Position numbers and translations under genes: made by a program. The notes under the pieces are model-generated. The model saw nothing but the letters and a program-made list of their open reading frames with translations, had not been told where the DNA came from and did not search any database. Positions 57,505 through 64,000 of a stretch of DNA of 64,000 nt are shown here, in pieces. The DNA is from Morchella semilibera (taxonomy: Eukaryota > Ascomycota > Pezizomycetes > Pezizales > Morchellaceae): contig CM018606.1 of assembly GCA_009192285.1 (NCBI GenBank), positions 2,532,081 to 2,596,080 on the forward strand, given 5' to 3'. The stretch's first letter is position 1. Every line of letters begins with the position of its first letter.

Positions 57505-60500
57505 AATAAAACAGGGACTGAGGACAGGTATGGGCTTGTCCAATCCTTGATAGCTACATGTGGATCTGGGTACTAAGGTATTAAAAATAAACAGACTTAG
57601 TAGAAAGTAAGTCTTTGGAGCTTTTACGATGACATTAGTTAACATAACCGAACGTAACACTTTACTGTTTATGTGAGAGTGTGCGTACGAAATTATACAT
57701 CCAAATGGTCACGTACATACAGTATGAAAAAATGGGGTGAAATCACTACCATAGGACTACGGAGTTTAGTGATAAATACCGAACTAAATCGGCATTAGGG
57801 GAAGAGTACTGTACAAATACCGTATTCTTATCGCAATGCTAGCGTACACGAGAATACCCGGGTAGTGATCCCACCCCTCTTTTTGGTACTGTACCCAAAC
57901 TCCTGATACCAACGTACTGAATTTACTGATCAAATTATTCCATACTTTGTACCTTTTTTTCTCCCAAAGCTTTATAGTCCATAACTCATCAAAAGTCTCA
58001 TTCATATACCTCCGTAAAATCCCACTGCCAATAGTGTGCCTTATTTCTTCTTCTGCAGTAGTAAGATGAAAATTTGTATCCAGACCTATTTAATCTACTG
58101 CGTATACTCCTTATTACAACCACGGAGTCCTTGATTCTTGGGAGGTGTAATACTATGTCTTAGGCCGTTGGCTGCAATTCTCGTATTTGATATCACTGAC
58201 GACTTTATGTACTTAATTATTAAATCTATTGATAATGTTACATAGTTAATGAATTAGGGGAAGATCGGTGGTGTGACGTCCGTTTTTCGCCGAGTGAGAT
58301 ATTGTGAAGTTAGCACCAGAGACATTAAGCGAATGATAGATAGTTTTATAGCCGGAAGCCTCGCTGGACCCTTAGACTCGCATAGACCCAGTGTTCCCCA
58401 GTGGTTGTAAGGGCATTCTATCAATAGAAACCTTTAGGTGATCTCATGCAGATGACCAGAGCATAATCAATTCACGCAATAGATAGGGGTTTTGGAGATT
58501 TACTAACACCACACCATGTAATATTTCTGAACCCAGGACCCCAAAATGCAGGAGAATCTCTGACTTCTCGATTCATTGTCGGTTGCACGCGTAGTGCTCT
58601 CAGATTCTTGTTGTTTGAACCTAAGAGTGTGTGTGATGTTGTTGATTAAAGTAGTTCTTTAATACCACGAATGGGCTTTGGGGGCAACTAATACCGCGAT
58701 ATCGGGGTTGAAATCTCCCTTGGGCGCTGGGTCGAGTATACTCCCGAGCCGTCTAACGGTGAGGTATGTGATGCAATATTCAGGTACCCGCGGTCATGAT
58801 CAATCATAAATTTCGTTTTGGATATGGTGTTTTCTGTTTTGACATATGTTCTGGCACTTCTTTATTTTTGACTGGCTCGGTCCACCAACCCCCATTCTCT
58901 AGCTGGCCAACCGTAACCACGGGGTTGGTGGCTTTCGCCCTGATCATCCTTAAGATTTGGATCACGATAATGGCCGCCTACTGAATAACCAGTGTTGTAA
59001 TGCCTTCATTTCCCTTAGCCAAGCCTCTTGGCTTTCCTTAAAACTGGGTATGATCTGCGCATCGATGTCTCTAACGGGCTGGGCCCCGAAAAGATGTTTC
59101 GCCGCTGCCCCGTGGGGTCCTAGGCTGTCGAGTGAGTGGCTGTGAAGAGGTCAACACATGTCTTACTAGTGTTCGCGTAGATTTTGAGCCCCTGAGACAC
59201 TTTGAGGGGGTGTTAAATCACGCAAGTTAACAACCTAGTTTTTCTCGGGGGGAGGTCTGAGATTGAACGGATAGAAGTGCACGGTGGTGCGCACTGCTCT
59301 GCGTAGAGTGCAAGCGTCAGCCACAACCGCAGGAATTCGCGAAATATATATGAGGCTCATCTCTGCCCCCTAGCTAATAGCTTAAGTAGTATGCCTGAAT
59401 GGAATTAATCAAGTTGGAGAGTTTCTACGGTGTTAGGTGCGGGTAATCGAGTCTTGATGCGTCAGAGTTAAGATCAATGACTGGATGAATTTTGTTCTCG
59501 TGAACATAACGATGGAGCATGTGCGTTAAAGACCGTTTCGCCTCGCTTGGAAAAAACATAGCCAGATCACATATATCAGGATGCATTGTAGACTTGAGGG
59601 GAACCTTTGCATATGCCAGAGTCGATGACCACCATCTCGCTAACTATGAGCGAATTTCCGGGCTGGGGTTTTATAAAGGCCGAGTCTTGTGGCGGGGAAA
59701 GATCCTTCGTTATAAAAACGCGTGTTTCTCCCCTTGGTGCCTATTGTGCCTACTGAAAATACGGATACGGTACGCATGTATATGTACGAACCCCCAACCA
59801 ATCAATCATACGAATACGGTGAAAGTTCAGGCCCTGGACGAGTGATACTGCATGAAGCGGTTGGGGGGGGGGGGGGGGCGCAACGAATCTACTCTATATC
59901 CTAGTTCCACACGCGCGGCCATAAGCAAAAACCTTCAAGAACAGGATAATCAGCACTGATTTGTTCTGATTAATAATAACATATATCGTATTGATATTTC
60001 TAGAAGACGTAACACATAATAACGTTTGGGCAACGATACCTGTCAATATGTGAAGGCGAGGTACATACATGTATGTACCCTATGCAGAAAAGGAGATCCT
60101 CTCCTAATTCGCCCATAAACCTCCTCCATGAAATCGGCGAGCCCCCCGGGGTCGGATCGAATCGCACCGGTCGGAATCCGAATACATAGCCCATCTCGCA
60201 GTATCGGTCTGTGCTCGGGGACAGCTGTATCCGTCAGGAAATGCAATTAGTTATTGCCCTTAGGCAGCTCATGCATTCAGGTACAGGTATGTTGAGAGAG
60301 AGGGGGGGAAGGGGGGGGGAGGGGGGACTTGATAATGTCGTTGTCGTTGTGCTGTTTCTTGTTGCTTGTTGATGAGTGTGCCCAATAGGTAGACTGCACG
60401 GTGTGTAAGAGCATGTAGGTAACGGGAACACTCAGGAGGTTACATGTACCTACAACAATAATGTGCCTATGCTCGTGTGGGGGAGAGGGGGAGTGAAGGG

Positions 60501-63088
60501 GGCTCACGATAGTTTCAGCCTCACAATAACCAACCAACCCTGTCTGTGCCTGCTGCCCCGTGTGGCACAGTTATATAAGCTGTGTCGGTAATGTCACGAT
60601 ATATATGTGTATTCATAATTTTATAACTTTCAGATACACACAGGTAGGATTGCTTAACTTACTAGCCCCCTCTCCACATAAAAAAAAACGTTTAATTCCT
60701 TCATGTAAATTACATATTGTATCCTCCCTGCACACCGTGGTCTTAGACATTTCCCAGTCTCTTTATTTATTTATTCCTAGATTTACCCGGGTGACTGGGA
60801 CGCATGTTTTAGCAAAAAAATGCTTGTCGCGCATAGACACCTTGGCGCATCCTTAACCGAAACGTCAAAGGGGCGGTGAGTTGCATGAAACTTGACTTAG
60901 ACGGGCAAAGAGTAGCAACGGCCAAGAGGAACGTTCAACTTCACTGGCCAAGAGAGAGGATGGAGAGTTCATATGATCTATGAGAAGGTTGGTTTTGTAT
61001 GTCAGTGGTGAACAGCTGGTCAAGAAGAACAATTAACAACAGCTTTACACTTACTGGCGTGCCACACACTGGTTAGGTAATTAAAGGGGAGCCTCCCTAG
61101 GTCAGATCTAGATCTCCATCCATAACAACCTCAGGAAGAAAAAAGAAAAAAGAACGCCCTGTTGCCCTTAGTTGGTGCTTATTTACCCTACAGCTGACCA
61201 GTCATGTTGACCATCTCGGGCGCCCACCGGCGAAGAAGCAAAAAAAGAATAAAAAAAAATAAAAAAAAATACGCGGATGAACCAGTGCACGCGATATGAG
61301 AGGGGAAGGAGGCGAATTCGTGATCAGTGAGCAGAGCAAATTATACCACCTAAGTATACTCTTCCTCATTCCGGGATCATCTCATCTATTGGGAATGTAA
61401 CAAACAAGGGCGGCCCAGGGAGATTCATAATCAAAAATAAAAATTAGTGGAATCATGCCACTTTCTATCTATCACCTGGAAGTACATATAAAGGCCAACG
61501 TCTTGGCCGGCGAGATGTTCGTCCCGGATTGATCTAAGATAGCGAATATCGCATCGCAAGCGCCGTTCGAGCTCTTTGGCTGATTTGGGGGAAAATGCCA
61601 ACTCTTTTTCTGGATGACTGACAGCGGATAACAAGGCATAGCACATAACAACGAACACAACTGTTTACATGACCAGTACGTCAGTATACATCGTCTCAAA
61701 ATTCGGACGAAATAGCTCTCTTTCACCGCGTCTAGAGAAGCACAAGACCAGCCGCGAGAATACTTCATGCGATGCGATGGCGAGATATTCAGGAGAAAGA
61801 GTAATAATGACAAAACAATTACCACAGGGTTGTGAACACGGGGAGACGCCCGCCGCCAGCCTAGGTTCGACTGACCGTGGGTGAGACAACTTTGTTCTGA
61901 CCGCAATTGCTTACTGGCTGGGGGAAGTACGTTTCCGTCCATTTCCGTAGGGAAAAGGGTGCCCCACCGCGAGACCGGAGAAGGCATACAATCAAGAAAA
62001 AGCAATGGCCGCGGGGGGGCATCACTCGGCCACCAAGTTAAGAATTTTATGGGGGGGGAAGGGGGTGGGGGGGGGGGGGGGCAAAATGCGGCAAATGATA
62101 CTCGCTCGGCGAGTGAGGCAAATCAATAGATCTCACGATGGGTGGTGGGGAGCCGATTTCGCACAAATGATATGAACGATTAACTGACTAAGATCTTGAC
62201 AGCATGAAATACTAATGCTAGCGCAGTGATTTTCAATTTTTCGGTTACCCATATGGTAAAAGCGTTGGCGATGAAAAGGTCTCATTTCAATACATGTCTT
62301 GGAAGTAGCCTCGTGCAGTTGATAGCAGCTGGAGTGGGTCTTGGATTCCGTGCATACATGAGATTTACCAACCTAATTGCTGCTGTTAATGGTTTTTTTC
62401 TTGGACATGACTGGCTGTCACTATTCGTAGGAATCTGGGGGTGGATAATTAAAGACAGGTGAAGATAATTATTCGGGATTAATAGCATCCCCCCCCCAAA
62501 AAAAAAACCAAAAAAAAACGGGTGGGGTATTCAAAAGGAAGCGAGCGGATACTTCTTCATTACATGTACGTGCATGTAGTTAAATATGTCAGTGGCTACC
62601 GATCGGCGACTCTAGCAGGGAAAGGCTTATCCTGCGAAGTAAATGTGGTTTACCTCTAGCTAGCTCTTTCCCCCTGAGGGGTGTTGCTCTACTAACGTGC
62701 AACTTAGCAACCACCCCAATATTCGGAAGGGGAAAAAAAAAAAAAAAAAAAAGAGATGGGAAATTGAGCACCTTTCTTGTGGCTAAGTCTAACATGACGA
62801 TGCCTGACATCTAATCTTTCCGGTAGCACCCCTCCATCTAATCCTCGCGGCAATGCAATGAGGCTCCTATCAGAGACAAAAATCTTTTTAAATAGGGATG
62901 GACACCCCCCCTCATGGTGATCATTAATACAAACAATCAGTCTATACACAAACCGGCTATTTTGATCTCACCATCACTTGTGCACTTCACAATATCTACT
63001 ATATCACTCTCGAGTCTATTTCTTGATCTTATAGAATAAATATCCTCGACTAAGGCCTAGGATTACCTCCAACATCTTAACCATCATA
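57253..63088. other. Longest gene-free region of the window (5.8 kb)
   Basis: No gene is recognised. It contains a (TA)n microsatellite (57460-57505), long G-runs (about 59861-59878, 60302-60327, 62049-62080), A-rich tracts (61140-61270, 62495-62520, 62731-62751) and a few TACATGTA words (about 60064, 60440). Several open frames under 180 codons occur, but none has a start context, splice partner or recognisable motif. The right end is the promoter of the carbonic anhydrase. Confidence 0.5.
57460..57505 (+). repeat. (TA)n / (TATG)n microsatellite
   Basis: About sixteen TA units run into three or four TATG units, ending before ATAAAACAGGG. Confidence 0.9.
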
Positions 63089-63958
63089 ATGAAATTTTCA
63101 ATCCTCCTCCTTACTTCCCTCACCTCTCTCAGCTCCGCCTGTATCTACCCTCGCGCTGCTGAATATAGCTTTACCTACGAGGGCTCCGGCGGTCCCCTCG
63201 TCTGGCATCACCTTAATACTACCACTAATGGCGCCTGCGCCCAGGGCAAAACTCAATCCCCCATCAACGTCGACACAAAATCTGACATTTCAACTGCTCT
63301 CAACACAAAGCTCTCATACCCCTCACAGGGACGCTTCACGTCAGAGAACAATGGGCACACCCTTCAGTACACGCCCCCGAGCGGAGCGAACTTTACTGCG
63401 ACTCTCGGCGGGAAGCAGTACCAGTTGCTGCAGTTCCACTTTCACACACCCAGTGAGCACAGATTGAACAAAGAGCACTTTCCGCTCGAGGTTCACTTTG
63501 TGCACCAGAATCCCCAGGATAAGTCCTTGGCCGTCGTGGGTGTGTTCTTTGATATAACTCGGGGTTACGGGGACCGCTTTTTGGCTGGCATTCAGGCGGG
63601 ATTGGGCGAGCTGGAAGAAAAGGGAGACGAGGGAACTGCGAACATTCACCTTGAGTACGTTTTTCTTTTCTTTTCTTTTCCTTTTTTTTTTTTTTTGCAG
63701 GGATTCAGGCTAACATGTAATCGATATAGATCAATCACAAAGACTGTCTCGAAAGCAGCGGTCTACAACTACAAGGGCTCCCTCACTACCCCGCCGTGCA
63801 CGGAGGATATCAACTGGTTCGTTGTTGACCAGGCATTGGATCTCTCGACCGAGCAGTACAAGAAGATGAAGAAGATCATGAGGTTCAACTCTAGATTTAC
63901 CCAAAACGAGCTGAGAAACGCGGAGAACATTATCGAAGACTCCTGCGGCCCAATCTAA
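63089..63958 (+). CDS. Secreted alpha-carbonic anhydrase
   Basis: Zinc enzyme that interconverts CO2 and bicarbonate. Exons 63089-63654 and 63730-63958 give 264 residues. The signal peptide is MKFSILLLTSLTSLSSA. Motifs in order: KTQSPINVDTK, NNGHTLQ with the proton-shuttle His at 90, QFHFHTPSEH with zinc ligands His117 and His119 and the gate Glu in SEH, EVHFVH with the third ligand His136, and YKGSLTTPPCTEDINWFV with the substrate-binding Thr. The length fits the alpha class. The 75-nt intron (GTACGT, CTAAC branch point, ATATAG) is in frame and stop-free; splicing removes an out-of-family Phe-rich insert. An alternative acceptor TTTGCAG after the T-run would shift the frame. Secretion suggests pH or CO2 handling outside the cell or in the wall. 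Confidence 0.93.
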   Translation: MKFSILLLTSLTSLSSACIYPRAAEYSFTYEGSGGPLVWHHLNTTTNGACAQGKTQSPINVDTKSDISTALNTKLSYPSQGRFTSENNGHTLQYTPPSGANFTATLGGKQYQLLQFHFHTPSEHRLNKEHFPLEVHFVHQNPQDKSLAVVGVFFDITRGYGDRFLAGIQAGLGELEEKGDEGTANIHLEYVFLFFSFPFFFFLQGFRLTCNRYRSITKTVSKAAVYNYKGSLTTPPCTEDINWFVVDQALDLSTEQYKKMKKIMRFNSRFTQNELRNAENIIEDSCGPI

Positions 63959-64000
63959 AAGGTCGAAACGACCACTTCAATAACAATAAAAAAAGTTAGA

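Noticed and set aside
62226-62462. 78-codon hydrophobic frame
   Set aside because: No ordered signal or membrane pattern beyond composition, and no homology recognised.

Overview
The window is nuclear DNA of a filamentous ascomycete (Pezizomycotina). The signs are protein genes broken by short introns of about 45 to 145 nt with GT..AG ends and CTAAC-like branch points, fungal families (a LaeA-like methyltransferase, SFH5, an OPT peptide transporter, an alpha-carbonic anhydrase, PhiA-like secreted proteins), and a tRNA-Ser gene with a small intron at the canonical position. Genes are sparse and the spacers are long, AT-rich and full of small inverted-repeat elements and the palindrome TACATGTA. 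This fits a repeat-tolerant genome such as those of Pezizomycetes, but the class is inference only.

Layout. 0-5 kb: two paralogous C2H2-type zinc-finger genes (848-1570 and 4063-5078) with an intron at the same site. 5-9.4 kb: gene-free, with tandem and inverted repeats. 9.4-10.3 kb: a secreted Thr-rich protein. 10.3-15.6 kb: gene-free, with a hairpin and two miniature inverted-repeat elements. 15.6-18.8 kb: a LaeA-like methyltransferase (+) converging on a medium-chain oxidoreductase (-). 20.9-22.1 kb: inositol monophosphatase (+). 25.5-31.9 kb: two PhiA-like small secreted proteins on opposite strands, flanking a tRNA-Ser(GCT) gene and repeat copies. 32.7-34.2 kb: SFH5. 37.4-37.8 kb: a small WW-domain protein (-). 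38.9-41.4 kb: an RBR-type E3 ubiquitin ligase. 43.0-44.7 kb: a dienelactone hydrolase and a small membrane protein. 45.1-45.8 kb: a hydrophilic conserved fungal protein (-). 47.4-50.9 kb: an OPT oligopeptide transporter with a long N-terminal extension (-). 52.3-55.9 kb: a large lipase/serine esterase (+), divergent from the transporter. 56.9-57.3 kb: a non-LTR retroelement relic. 57.3-63.1 kb: gene-free. 63.1-64.0 kb: a secreted alpha-carbonic anhydrase.

The genes are mostly independent housekeeping, secretion and signalling functions. I see no convincing gene cluster or defence system. The most unusual signals are the zinc-finger paralog pair with its acidic tail, the excess of TACATGTA palindromes in spacers, several miniature element families with readable ends, and single-base homopolymer frameshifts in two otherwise intact enzymes, which look more like assembly errors than decay. 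Exon borders were worked out by hand from splice signals, frame and family motifs, so they are models and not transcript-supported.
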